A stretch of DNA of 64,000 nt from Periplaneta americana (Eukaryota > Arthropoda > Insecta > Blattodea > Blattidae), in NCBI RefSeq assembly GCF_040183065.1, contig NC_091120.1, positions 172,705,988-172,769,987 on the forward strand, read 5' to 3'. Positions 47,121-60,544 of the stretch are shown here, piece by piece. The translations under genes and the position numbers were made by a program. Positions within the stretch are counted from its first letter, which is position 1, and every line of letters starts with the position of its first letter. A model generated the notes under the pieces. That model worked only from the letters and a program-made list of their open reading frames with translations. It did no database searches and was not told where the DNA came from.

Positions 47121-48198
47121 CAGGGACATCATTTTATTTTTACTTCAATTTTTATTGTACCTGAGTTTTTGAATGTACTTCACTCCCACCCCTTCTACTA
47201 AGGAAGTTCCAACTCCACACAGAACCAAGACCGCAGATAGTAAGCACTACTGAGTTACTGAGTATAGTACGTTCCAGAAATATGTTCGCGTTTTCCAGTG
47301 ACGAAAGAGCTTTCAATATTGAATCATATTTTCGCACAGGTACTGTCCGTTTGCCTACGTCGCATCCCGATTTTCCCCACCTGCTTCTGCTCGCCCCTCT
47401 GTAAAAGCTGGGCTGTCTTAGCTCTTTTCTGAAAACATTAATTTCTCTTAGCAATTGGACGTTTACGTAATATTATACAGCTGTTTAATTTAACTTAAAT
47501 AAAAGGGCCTCGTTAAGTAATTAACTGTCACGTGATTTCCTCCCTTTCTACAATCCTGCGGCATAACCACTTGGACGGACAGTAGATAGCATGTCTGAGT
47601 AATTTTATATTTTCGGGTCGGGCAGAAGTGAAGATTGAATTCACAGTACGTAGAGTAGGTACAGAATTATTTCAACATGAGTTACTAGTACGAAGGATGA
47701 AACTGGCAATTGGAATTAGATGCAATAGTCTATAGTGCCATAATATGCACAAAAGAACTGAAGCCTGTATCCAAATGAACGGCCACCATTTTCAAAATTG
47801 TGTTTAAATATTCATATTATGATTATTTGTCAATTTAACTTCTTTCTCTATATTGTACGCTAATGTGCTGTAGACAGTATAATATACACTGCATAATGAA
47901 TACGTTCGCATGGATAACTCACTTCGTGAGTAAAAACACTTATTCTTAATACAGTACTGTACTTTGATTAAAGAAAAACCTAATGAAAATTATCAAACTC
48001 AAAATCGCGATATTTCCTAGTTTACGTAAATGGATGAACTACTTTTCTTCCATCCTATACCTAGTAGAGTGATTTGTGTTTTACGCCAGTATCATCGAAC
48101 TCCAGTCTTGGAGGGGGGAGCAAGCGGTGTTTCCGGTTCTCTAAAGGTATAGACAGGTTAATATTAAAAATGTTAGTAAAAATAAAATGATGTCCCTG
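47121..48198 (+). mobile_element. TA-flanked TIR element, 1078 bp (copy 2)
   Basis: Same ~24-bp inverted ends and TA flanks as 41421-42528. It lacks about 30 bp relative to that copy, spread over small indels. Carries the peptide MFAFSSDERAFNIESYFRTG from ATG at 47282. Confidence 0.93.
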
Positions 48199-48663
48199 TA
48201 GAATGTAAAATTTTACGTTAATTAGCATATTGTTAGGTTTCAGAGAATGGAACATTATATTAACATACATTACTCTTAGATCACAAGACGTAAATACATG
48301 CACCTTGATTACACAAGTTCTTATTATAATCAAATTCGTAAGTGACATAAATATGTGATAATCAGTATAGACCTGTTGTTAAGTTTTAGAGAATCGAAAA
48401 TTATATTACCGGTACTTTTAGACCACAGGACATAAGTAATCACGCAACATATAATGCGCAAAAGTAGCAAAATTACATTGCATTTATAAGTCAGTGTTCA
48501 ATTAATAAAGGGAATGCTATCAATTATAAAAAGTAGCCTAGCGGTACCTAATACATTGCAAATAATAGGTAACATGAAGACCTAAAAAAATAACTTAATC
48601 ACATTATGTAAAAAAAAACATACTTTTTATGAGTGGATTTCTTTACATAATATATTGTTATTT

Positions 48664-48702
<39 letters not shown>

Positions 48703-48838
48703 TTGCTTGCGGAGTGATAGTACGTAATTTTATCCACATATGCTATATCAATAAGATGACATTCCTTGCTTTTTTAATTATATATATCCGGCAAAATATA
48801 AACGGGTTATTTGTATGTGAACTGTATGCATTTATAAC
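48199..48838. other. no gene seen; diverged ~190-bp direct repeat and (AT)n
   Basis: AGAGAATGGAACATTATATTA and AGAGAATCGAAAATTATATTA mark two diverged copies of a ~190-bp block (48236, 48388). (AT)n at 48668-48700. Confidence 0.5.
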
Positions 48839-49494
48839 CCCCCAGTGAAAAATAATGCACTAGGAATATCTGCAAAAACAAAACAACAAAGATTGCTGTG
48901 CAAATGACAGCATAGACCTCTCACAAATATAAAGTAATTTTAAATAAGCACTTTAACCAAATTTGAAAAGACAACATACCTCTTGATTGTTGAAAGGGGG
49001 GGGGTAGGTAAATTCTGCCTGATGATGACTTAAAACTTGACACATTAAAACGTAAGATATTATAATAGGCCTTCATATAAGTTAGATAACTATTTACATT
49101 AATTATAACCACAATGAAAGATAATATTGGGAATGCCTGCAAAACAAATTCATGTGCAATTGACAATATAGATACCCCAAAAAAAAAACATTTTAAATGA
49201 AAAGATAACAACATAGGCCTACCTCTAAATTCTTGAAAGGATGGCTTCTGATAGATGCTGCCAGATGACGTAGAGATTAACAATTACATTACAATTTAAT
49301 TTATGTTATAATACTTATACGTTATTATTTACATTTACAATCCGAATGAAAAATAGAACTGGGAACGCCTGAAAGTAGTGGAATAAATAAAAACCACATA
49401 GAAAAAAATGAATGGTAACTAATAAGTAGGCCTAGTACAAAAATGCACATAATACAGTTACATACCTATCGATTCATGAAGAGGATGGATTTTG
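48839..49494 (-). repeat. three diverged ~230-bp tandem units
   Basis: Units share GAAAAATA...GGGAATGCCTG, ACATACCT and GATGCTGCC(A/T)GA. On the minus strand each carries a piece resembling the end of the adjacent transposase remnant (SSGSIYQKPSF, SSGRIYLPPPF), so they may be amplified copies of its 3' end. Confidence 0.55.
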
Positions 49495-49905
49495 TTAGAT
49501 GCTGCCTGACAATATTGTTCTATGTAAATTAACGTTGTAAGATCTTGCTGTGTGATGGCATCTAATTTTAGTGTACATTTCAACTGTTAAAGATACAATT
49601 CTTACGATGTGATTGTCAGGAAACTCGTTTTCTAATACATGTTACTGCAGTTCAGGGAATATTTCATTTATATTTATCTGTTCTAGAATAGTTCTCTTTA
49701 TCTTTAGGCCTACAGGACCTTTAGGTGGCATGCCATTTGTTTCCTTCAACAACTGTCTAATGCAACATTCACATAATCTACAAATCTTTACGATGTCTGC
49801 TGATGGAATTGCCAAACCCCCATTGTCTTTTCTTAATAAAAACGCTATGTCTTTGAGGGATTTGTTGCCATACAATGATTCCTCACATTGATGACAATGC
49901 TGTTT
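49495..49905 (-). pseudogene. P-element/THAP9-like transposase C-terminus
   Basis: Minus strand from about 49905 reads CEESLYGNKSLKDIAFLLRK, DNGGLAIPSADIVKICRLCE and NINEIFPELQ, then a TAA stop (49642-49644). The same frame continues ENEFPDNHIVRIVSLTVEMY, TKIRCHHTARSYN to a second stop at 49495-49497. The elements GGL..PS.D.....C, DNH......Y and IR..H.A. are those I know from the C-terminus of P-type (THAP9-like) transposases. N-terminal and catalytic parts are absent and the internal stop shows decay. By-eye assignment. Confidence 0.45.
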
Positions 49906-50243
49906 CTACCTATTTCATGGCGGCGTAAACATGCGCAGACTGGCTTCAATTTTGGACAGCACACCAGCGCTCCGTGTGAGTCTAGTATACTATATGACGT
50001 CTTTGGTACGCAGCGAATCTTACTTTAGTCGGTCGGCGTGCGTTTGGTAATGCGCCTAGCTTCAGTGTTAGCACAATAGATCGTAACAACAGTGCTTGGC
50101 CATAGCGCGCCCCTCCATTCCAATAGTAAGTACGTGAATGTCACATTAGTTGGACAGGTGTACGTATATAGTGCCCGCGTTTTATTACTGCCCAGCCGGT
50201 GTCAAAGACGACGCTTTCCTTTGAAGAGGTAAATGATGACGAT
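49906..50243. other. no gene seen
   Basis: Moderately GC-rich unrecognised sequence up to an (AAT)n array (50244-50289). Confidence 0.5.
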
Positions 50244-50244
50244 G

Positions 50245-50289
<45 letters not shown>

Positions 50290-51480
50290 GGAGCAATAAT
50301 ACCGATGCTGACATACGGGTGCTCAGTTTGGAGTGAAGCCCTGCAAAAACAGAAGAATCTAAATAAACTACAAAGAGTACAGAGAATAATGAATATCAAA
50401 ATAGCCAAAGCTCATAGAACACTGTCCTTTGAAGCATCTTGTGTCGTTGCCGGAGTTAGACCTATAGGTATAAGCATAGCAGAATCTGTGAAAATCTATC
50501 AAGCAACGCACGAAAGCAATGAAGACCCTGAAGATTACGACAGACCACTTCAAGTAAGATACTGGCCACATCAAGCTGACAGGATAACAATAGGTGAAGT
50601 GAAGAATTCTTTCACATATTCTGTGGAAATATACACAGATGGAAGCAAAATTCAAGAGAAAGTGGGAGCAGCAGCCGCATTTTACAAACAGGGCACATTA
50701 ATTCACACCGTGAAGAACAGACTTCACAGTGACTGTTCAAATAATCAGGCGGAACAGATGGCCATCTTAAAAGCTATAGAAGAACTTAATAGACTAAATA
50801 TCATACCAGAGGAAAGAACAGTGGCAGTTTTCACAGATAGCCAAATCACTATAGCTCTACTCAGGAACAGCCGCAACCATAGCTATATAATAGAACTAAT
50901 CAGAAACCAAGTTAAGAGACTCCAGGATCTCCATTGGCAAATTCATTTTGGATGGATTAAAGCCCATGTGGGAATTCCTGGGAACGAGATGGCAGACAAG
51001 CTAGCCAAGAAAGCAGCAGCAGAAGAATATAGAGAATTAATATACACTAAAAAACCCAAAACTGCTATTATTGGAAAGATCAAAGAAGAAGGATTAGCAA
51101 AATGGCAGGAAGAATGGACTAGTGCGACCAAAGGGGCTGTCTGCAGGACCTTCTTCCCATCGGTTCGACAGAGATTAAGACAGAATAGGATAATAATGAC
51201 GCCTTCAATTGCAGCTATGGTAACTGGACACGGCATACTAAAATCCTATCTCCAAAGATTTAGGATAATAAATGATGCCACATGCTCCTGTCTTCAAGAG
51301 GCCCAAACTGTGGATCACGTAATATACAGGTGTAGAAAACTTCAGCAGCAGAGGGACATCTTCAGACATCAAATAGTAATGAATCGTGGAAAGTGGCCAG
51401 TTGCTCAAGATCAACTCATTTTGAAACACTACAAACAATTCAAAACATTCATACAATCAATAGACTTTAACACATTATAA
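50290..51480 (+). pseudogene. LINE RT C-terminus + RNase H + CCHC-like motif (open)
   Basis: About 397 codons stay open from the truncation point. The part upstream, encoded by (AAT)n, is poly-Ile and not real. It begins in the RT thumb region (LTYGCSVWSEAL). RNase H follows with all four acidic positions visible: YTDGSK, NNQAEQMAI, FTDSQ and GNEMADKLA. Then comes a zinc-knuckle-like CSCLQEAQTVDHVIYRC, typical of the C-terminus of I/R1/Jockey-type elements. The RT palm, endonuclease and ORF1 are lost, so the copy cannot be autonomous. The long open frame suggests a fairly recent insertion. Confidence 0.88.
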
Positions 51481-51989
51481 ACATGAAGACAAATAAGTAC
51501 AACACTTTGTAAACATGAATCCAAATATGCATACAATTATAAGATTTGAAATTGTTGATCTGTGATGTACAATTCAAATATGACTCCGTCTATTGCAATA
51601 GTGTATTGTTAAATGACTGTGAACATGTATGTAACATAAAAATAACATATAAATATATTAAACATAGTATGTAATATTGCAACACTTGTAAAAAATGTTT
51701 CTGATAATGCATTTAGGCATAAGCTTTGTAACTGGCGAGCGGATTGATTCTGTATAGTACATAGATAATTTAATTGTGGATGTGTAATATGTATTTGTGA
51801 TGTATTAATTAATTGTGCATTTGTAATGTTCTTAAGCGTAAGATTTATAATTACTAGTTGATCATATATTGTGTAGAGTAGATACATTTTATTTATTTTA
51901 AATTTTGGATATGTAACATAAACATAGCATGTAGTATTGCAAATATTGTATGCAATGGAACATGCTGTTTTAGCACAATAAAGAAAAAA
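50290..51989 (+). mobile_element. I/R1-type LINE, 5'-truncated, TAA tail
   Basis: 1.7 kb: coding to 51480, then a ~510-bp AT-rich 3' untranslated part ending CACAATAAAGAAAAAAAATA and an (AAT)n run (51990-52031). It starts within an (AAT)n array as well. A TAA-repeat 3' end is characteristic of I-type elements; the RNase H domain fits the I/R1 group. Confidence 0.85.
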
Positions 51990-52031
<42 letters not shown>

Positions 52032-52200
52032 TTTTAGCCGTCCCAACCAGGGTTTAATAAGCGGCCTCCTAATCAATTAAAAATGAATATTTATATTTAA
52101 TTTAAGTTTTTCTTTAATAGAAACCATAGTTAGGTAGGCTATCATTGAAAAATTTATTGGAAATGCAACAAACAATTTAGGCTACAAGACAAATTACATT

Positions 52201-52700
52201 TTATAAAGAATATAAATGATGATTAATTATGCTGATCGACGACTTCAGTGCAGCGGAGGATATCATGTCCAGGGTGCTGTCAGGAACTTTTAATTTTCGG
52301 AAGACTTCTAAGGACTCCCGTGGGATTGTGCCTCTGGCCCCAATCATAATTCCTATAACGTCCTATGTCTTGATGTTATATTTGGTCCCCAAATCGCTGC
52401 AGCATGGCGGAAAAATTGCCCGTTTTTCTTTGCAGACTTCTCTAGGTTGTTCCTTGCTGTTCTCAAAACGGACTGTGGGATCGAGAATGAGTCCACAATT
52501 TTTTTTCTGTGTATAATAATGATATCTGCTCTTCGAGTTGAACCGTCAGCAGAAAGGCACCCGATTTCCTCGTACACCTCATACTTATCAGTCCGGCGAA
52601 GTTCATTGGCAATCATGGAGCGAATTTTATTATGACGGTCAATTCTCACTAAGTCTATCTTTCGGCAAAAACCCAGTACATGGGCTAAGGGTTTGTTTAT
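52201..52700 (-). pseudogene. C-terminal fragment of an R2/R4-like LINE
   Basis: Minus strand reads RIDRHNKIRSMIANELRR, YEVYEEIGCLSADGSTRRAD and IIIIHRKK. After frame changes it continues ENSKEQPREVCKEKRAI, DLGTKYNI, VIGIMIGARGTIPRESLEV and finally SSISIINHHLYSL with a stop at 52201-52203. The RH.....IA..L, GARGTIP and I.NHHLYS pattern is what I know from the C-terminal end of R2/R4-type (restriction-like endonuclease) elements. At least one frameshift and one stop (before the VIGIM block) show it is dead. The rest of 52704-53399 shows no gene. Confidence 0.6.
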
Positions 52701-53399
52701 TGATTAGGTCTTCTCAGATGCCGCTCCAGTCATAAGAAGCGGTAACATATGTCTACCAATGATGCGTTAGCATTTTTAATTGCGGTGCCGATACCAACTC
52801 CACGTGGAGTAAGGAACACCGTTGAAGTATCTGGAGTTTATTGACGCGAGTTGAAATAAATATATCGCTAAGGCAATTGTAACAAGAAACGATCTTCACA
52901 ACGGAAAATGACAACAACGCTTGACATTGCAAGTATTGATGCGTGCAAAAAGATATATTTTACAACCCAATGGCTTCCGACTGGGTATTAAATCATCGCG
53001 TCGCCTGTACATAAAACCATGACATGGCTACCATGTATAAAAACAGTGCAATCAGTTGCTGATAGTTGCGGTCATTATTTAGCTTATGTAGTCTGCCTAA
53101 CAAATTGATTGCTCACAGCAACAGTGTCCTTCGGTAACTGTGAAAACAAACAGTCCGTCTTGGCCGATGTATATGAAACAAAGCTTACTTGAAAATTCTG
53201 TTTCCGCGTCACACACTTTTCTGTACTTTCTAATCCATTCTAACGGCCCTTCCAAGGTCTCAAAGCGCCCTTGGAAGTGCTCTTAAGGAATGAATCCTGT
53301 TAGAGATATTGCAGAAGGCTGGGAACCCAGAGACGGTTGCGGAGAGGACGAAAAAATGCGTCTGGACCTGAATATGTGTATGGAATGAGATGAAGATGA

Positions 53400-53606
53400 A
53401 TGATATCTAAATTCTTTTTCTACACGGGAGGAGAAGGAAAATGGATCGTGGCAATGAAAATTTCAACCCGGCATTTGCCTAAGCAACAGTGGAAAACCAC
53501 GGAAAAACTACAGTCAGGTTGGTCGGTCCGTGAATCGAACCGCAGATCTCTAGAATGCGAGTCCGATGCGAAACGCATGAGCCACCTCGCTCGGTTCGGC
53601 CTATCT
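53400..53606 (-). mobile_element. tRNA-derived SINE, family 5
   Basis: On the minus strand the head reads CGAGGTGGCTCATGCG... with B box GGTTCGATTCACG, followed by TTTTCCGTGGTTTTCCACTG. A tRNA-like promoter with SINE body; no TSD found. Confidence 0.65.
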
Positions 53607-54289
53607 TACTTCTGTGATCCAAGTTGGGAATTCAACACGAAACGGGTGCTAGGCACAGCAGTAAGGAGTATGTGTGTATAAATTATTGATTCTCGGGGGA
53701 GTTTTGAGTTCCACAGTTTGGGAAGAACAAAATAAAGGCCTCTAATCCTTTTATGTGGAGCACACACTGATTCGTGACACGAATCGCGACCACGGGGCGC
53801 CGGGGTTAGGAAGACAGTCGATACATATACTCGTAGCTGTACTAATTTCGAGAGCGAGATGTCGACATCATTCGCCAAGAATCTGCACGATGCAAAACTT
53901 AGTCGTCACCCTTGTAATGAAATACAGCCAGGAAAGAAAATGTGGATTAAAATTTCCTCAAATGATTTCTCTCCTTTCTTAATTCTCTCTTCCTTTCGTG
54001 AAATCACAATCATGATACATGAACAGTTAGTCATGTCATTAATTTTTATGGATCAGGTATTCCTTTGATAAAAAGTAACAAACATTTCAATACCGTTTTC
54101 TTGTGTTTCGGATATTTTCCAGGAAAACGTGCAATTTTAAACACGTGAATTGTGTCATCGTACAACGTTATAATCAGTGGTCCAATGCACAGTAGTTTGT
54201 AAGAAAAATATCAGTTGTGTACTGTTTAATTTTTCTGTTTTAAGCGTATAGACCACAGAACAACAAAATAATAGAATTGCACGGCGCAT
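53607..54289. other. no gene seen
   Basis: Short open frames only; nothing recognisable. Confidence 0.5.
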
Positions 54290-54449
54290 GTTACGACTAG
54301 TGATGAACAGAAAATCACTGACCTGTGATTTTATCACGGTGATCGAAAAATCACGATCACACCTGTGATTAAACGGCTCTTTAAACAGTGATCACAGTTC
54401 GAGGGCTAAACTGCTCACCAGCTGAATAGTTCACGTACTTTACTCCCTT

Positions 54450-54500
<51 letters not shown>

Positions 54501-54809
54501 CTTATTTGGTGGTGTCAATAAAAACACATGTCATCACAAGTTCCAGGTCACATGGACCCTTGCCTTAACAAGAATATTGCATTGAATAACATGAGTACGT
54601 AAATGAAGTGTGACTATCTTCTCGTCTTTACTCACTGCGTGCGCTGCGCTGCTGTGCTTATGCTACCTAGTGACAAAACTGGGAATAACTACGCCCGCGA
54701 ACTGTGACCGCTCGATTATAACAATACATTCAGTTTGACTATAATTATGTGTGTGTATTCCGCCTTTGCTTATCATACAATATGAATGAATTAATTAGTC
54801 ATATTTTCT

Positions 54810-54850
54810 CATTAACGTTTTCGGTACGTAAATTGTACCATCTTCAGATG
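54810..54850 (-). ncRNA. hammerhead-like motif, left arm
   Basis: Mirror copy of the motif at 55985-56025, read on the minus strand. Confidence 0.35.
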
Positions 54851-55984
54851 TTTGTATATGATGCTAATTGTTAACCAAGCCTGTGGGTGCATGTATCTGG
54901 ACTTAAATGGTCAGTGTTTTTGTGCATGCTGTGCGATGTCGGTGAAGTGTTGTCATGATTACACAAATGATCACCTTAACTCTTATATACTATTTGCTGG
55001 TACAACACTTTATCAAACTTAAATTAGAATGTTTCAGTCATTATTTAAAAAACACTATTTAAAAACACTGTTTAAAAACACTGTTTAAAAACACTGTTTA
55101 AAACTATTTAAAAGCACATAGTTTTTACATCACTTTAACTATGTGAAGTATGTGATCACTTATTGTGTGGTGTTTGCCGGTTTGAAGTTAAATGAGGCAC
55201 TTGTGGTGATCTTGTTATTTAGCGTTGAGCTGGACGCAATATCGTAACATGGCTATGTTTTCTAAAAGTGATGTTGAGACACTTCTGTTAAGTTGATGGC
55301 ATATGTAATATTATAACAGAATGAAGGTTGTCAGGTCCATGGCTTTAGTATCGCCTGGCGTGTAGTTTTAACGTGTATTGATCTGCTCGTGCTTGATGCT
55401 AGGCTGATACTCCAGTATCAGCTCGTGCTTGATGCTAGGCTGATACTGGAGTATCAGCCTAGCATCAAGCACGAGCAGATCAATACACGTTAAAACTACA
55501 CGCCAGGCGATACTAAAGCCATGGACCTGACAACCTTCATTCTGTTATAATATTACATATGCCATCAACTTAACAGAAGTGTCTCAACATCACTTTTAGA
55601 AAACATAGCCATGTTACGATATTGCGTCCAGCTCAACGCTAAATAACAAGATCACCACAAGTGCCTCATTTAACTTCAAACCGGCAAACACCACACAATA
55701 AGTGATCACATACTTCACATAGTTAAAGTGATGTAAAAACTATGTGCTTTTAAATAGTTTTAAACAGTGTTTTTAAATAGTGTTTTTTAAATAATGACTG
55801 AAACATTCTAATTTAAGTTTGATAAAGTGTTGTACCAGCAAATAGTATATAAGAGTTAAGGTGATCATTTGTGTAATCATGACAACACTTCACCGACATC
55901 GCACAGCATGCACAAAAACACTGACCATTTAAGTCCAGATACATGCACCCACAGGCTTGGTTAACAATTAGCATCATATACAAA

Positions 55985-56025
55985 CATCTGAAGATGGTAC
56001 AATTTACGTACCGAAAACGTTAATG
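55985..56025 (+). ncRNA. hammerhead-like motif, right arm
   Basis: CAT-CTGAAGA-T-GGTAC-loop-GTACC-GAAA, then ACGT-T-A-ATG. The stem II pairing GGTAC/GTACC is perfect; CAT (55985-55987) pairs with ATG (56023-56025) as stem I; A56016-T56021 is the conserved pair next to A56022. One extra U sits after CTGAAGA. The parallel motif at 9259 has a different but also complementary stem I. Confidence 0.4.
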
Positions 56026-56141
56026 AGAAAATATGACTAATTAATTCATTCATATTGTATGATAAGCAAAGGCGGAATACACACACATAATTATAGTCAA
56101 ATTGTGACAGCTTATCGATATATCTTCAACATGAAATACAT

Positions 56142-57545
56142 TCAGTGTAGCCACTCAGTAGATTTCAAGCTGATCCTGGCAGATTTCAGTTTCTTAAAGC
56201 CCGAAAATATACTATTCTCACCCGACAACCGAAAATCTGGCAGGTTTTTACATTGCTTAATTGATTCCATTATTTTAAGCAGTGACGTTATTAATCGGCT
56301 ACACTAATCAACCAGTAAAATTACAATAATAACAAAATTTTAAAATATATGACAATGATTTAAAAAATAACATTGTTTATGCTCGACCATGCCGAAATGT
56401 AGTAATTATACACCTGGTAGCAGTCCTTTAATGCATGTCATTAAAGTACACCTATTCATTAAACTACAGCTGTTTTCAGCCAATGACAACTCAACTTACA
56501 GGTGTTCAGCCAATGACAAGTCAGCTTTGTACCGTTATAAAATCGCAAGTATCGATTATTCTCGGATATGCAATCGAAAGAGAATTAGCGAAAAGTCACG
56601 AGGCTGGAAATCCAATACTGTCGCAGAAGGTTATGTTCTGTTACTATAATAATTAGCGTTAATTGTAAATAATATTCAAATAAATTCAATTTGTCATCTC
56701 GTTTTTCAATGTCGAATTCAATAATCAAGATTATACCAAGTTTAACGGGATTACATCAAGGTCAATGACATTATTGTTCCTCGGAAAAAATCAATACTTT
56801 CGCGTCTGCGCACATCTCACAATTCACGACCTAGAACAAGGTCACTTCCGATCTTGTCAGATACAAATAAAATGTATACATCTGAATAATTTCAAGTTAG
56901 AAATATGGTCGAGCATAAAAAGTCGTATGAAACTCGCCTATAATGGTAATTAAGAAGCTCGTATGAAAATTATGAAACTCGCTTGCGCTCGTTTCATAAA
57001 CATCCATACTCGCTTCTTAATTACTATCATTATAGGCTCGTTGAATAATGTACTATTTATTCATCTTCTGAGTGATTTGTGAATTATGTCAAAATTACAA
57101 ATTTTCCGTTTTTTCCTATATAATATTTCACTTCAAGAATACTGGAGAAGCTCAAATGGACAGTCAATATATTGGGTAGCCAGACGACAAAATGTCGTTG
57201 TCTATAGCATTATAAACAAATAAAAAGAAAAACAAACAAATAAAGACTTTCAAATCTTTAATCTGTTTTTAAACTGATGAAAAGCCTATATTTACATCTC
57301 AGTATTGTCCTTACACTTGACTTCTGTGAAGTACAAACACATAACCTGAACATTTTCTCGCCCTCACCTACCATGTGCGAAATATCGAGATAGAGAGCAT
57401 TGAAACATCGCAGTGAGACGCCCTGATGAACTGTTCAGTGTTCACCTCAAACAAGTACGCAGTTCAATCACTGTTTATCACTGTTTCACTGTCTAAGAAC
57501 ACCGTGATCATAAATGAGCAATCACAGGTCGAAAAGAGAGTTTAT
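56142..57545. other. interior of the nested hAT; no gene recognised
   Basis: Contains an imperfect inverted repeat at about 56936-57045 (GCCTATAATGGTAATTAAGA against its complement, with two CTCG-rich inner segments). Small frames (56059-56307, 56389-56649) are not recognisable. Confidence 0.5.
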
Positions 57546-57553
57546 CTCATCAC

Positions 57554-59749
<2,196 letters not shown>

Positions 59750-59767
59750 CTCATCACTAGTTACGAC

Positions 59768-60544
59768 AGGGAAGCAGAGAACAAATAGTGCGCTCCTGGT
59801 AGTCCGGCTGTGAAGCTTAACAGTTAAACATTTGAGCGCGATATTGGTGGATTGTTGATCAAATTATAAGACTGTTAAAGATGAATGTTATTATTTTTGT
59901 GCGTTTATGTTATTTAATTAAGAGAATAAGTAAACATTTCAACAGAACAAGTTTAAATAAAATATTAGTTGATCTAATTAAATTTTCACTTATTTTTTAA
60001 ATTAAATAACATAAACATAAAAACAATTCATAAAATAATCATCAAGCTCTCGCTTATTTTGTTGTTCTGTGTGGCTTTCTGTCGCATACGAGATATATCT
60101 CGTATACAGCGGTGTTTCCCGCTAGCATCCAATCAGAAAATTCCATTGAAACGTTTAGCGCTTCTGTTGATCAGGCAACAAAACAACAGTCTGCATAGTC
60201 TTGCTACCAGTAACTCCTCTCTCAATTTCACCCCTCTGGTATAGACCATAAATGTCCAATTGTAACTCGTACGAGGTAATCCTTGGCGTAAGCAACACGC
60301 TGCGCATATTCTTTAAGGTCGTTTTTCCTATTGTATTTGGAAAGTTATTGACCTTAGCAGAGCATGATTGACGTGCAATATCTCCTGGTTCTATAGGATT
60401 TGAACACCCATGGCATAAACTGATAGCGAGAAGCTGCAAACAGTATTTTGCTTCAACCAATTAGAAATTATTTCCTCTTACTTCAACATTTAAAGTAGTT
60501 CGCCGGTAAAGCAGATTTAATATGATTATGTTTTCAATGTTGTC
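59768..60544. other. no gene seen; palindromic patches
   Basis: Imperfect inverted repeat TTATGTTATTTAATTA / TAAATTAAATAACATAA at about 59906-60014, and a perfect 20-bp palindrome ATACGAGATATATCTCGTAT at 60085-60104. No recognisable coding. Confidence 0.5.

Larger units (their letters stand above)
54734..56101. repeat. 1.37-kb near-perfect palindrome
   Basis: The left arm 54734-55411 (678 bp) and right arm 55450-56101 (652 bp) are reverse complements, with a 38-bp spacer that is itself terminally inverted (CCAGTATCAG...CTGATACTGG). Outside one region I saw no mismatch. The 26-bp length difference is two extra 13-bp units (AACACTGTTTAAA) in the left arm near 55070-55095. AATACATTCAGT occurs just outside the left arm (54724-54735) and again at about 56139-56150, a possible 12-bp TSD. 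Confidence 0.93.

Noticed and set aside
48921..49283. Tandem host mini-exons with GT donors on the minus strand
   Set aside because: The repeated peptide matches the tail of the neighbouring transposase remnant and the units look like amplified transposon 3' ends; kept only as a side note.
60085..60104. Perfect 20-bp palindrome ATACGAGATATATCTCGTAT
   Set aside because: Short and AT-rich; no family or partner sites seen, so chance cannot be excluded.
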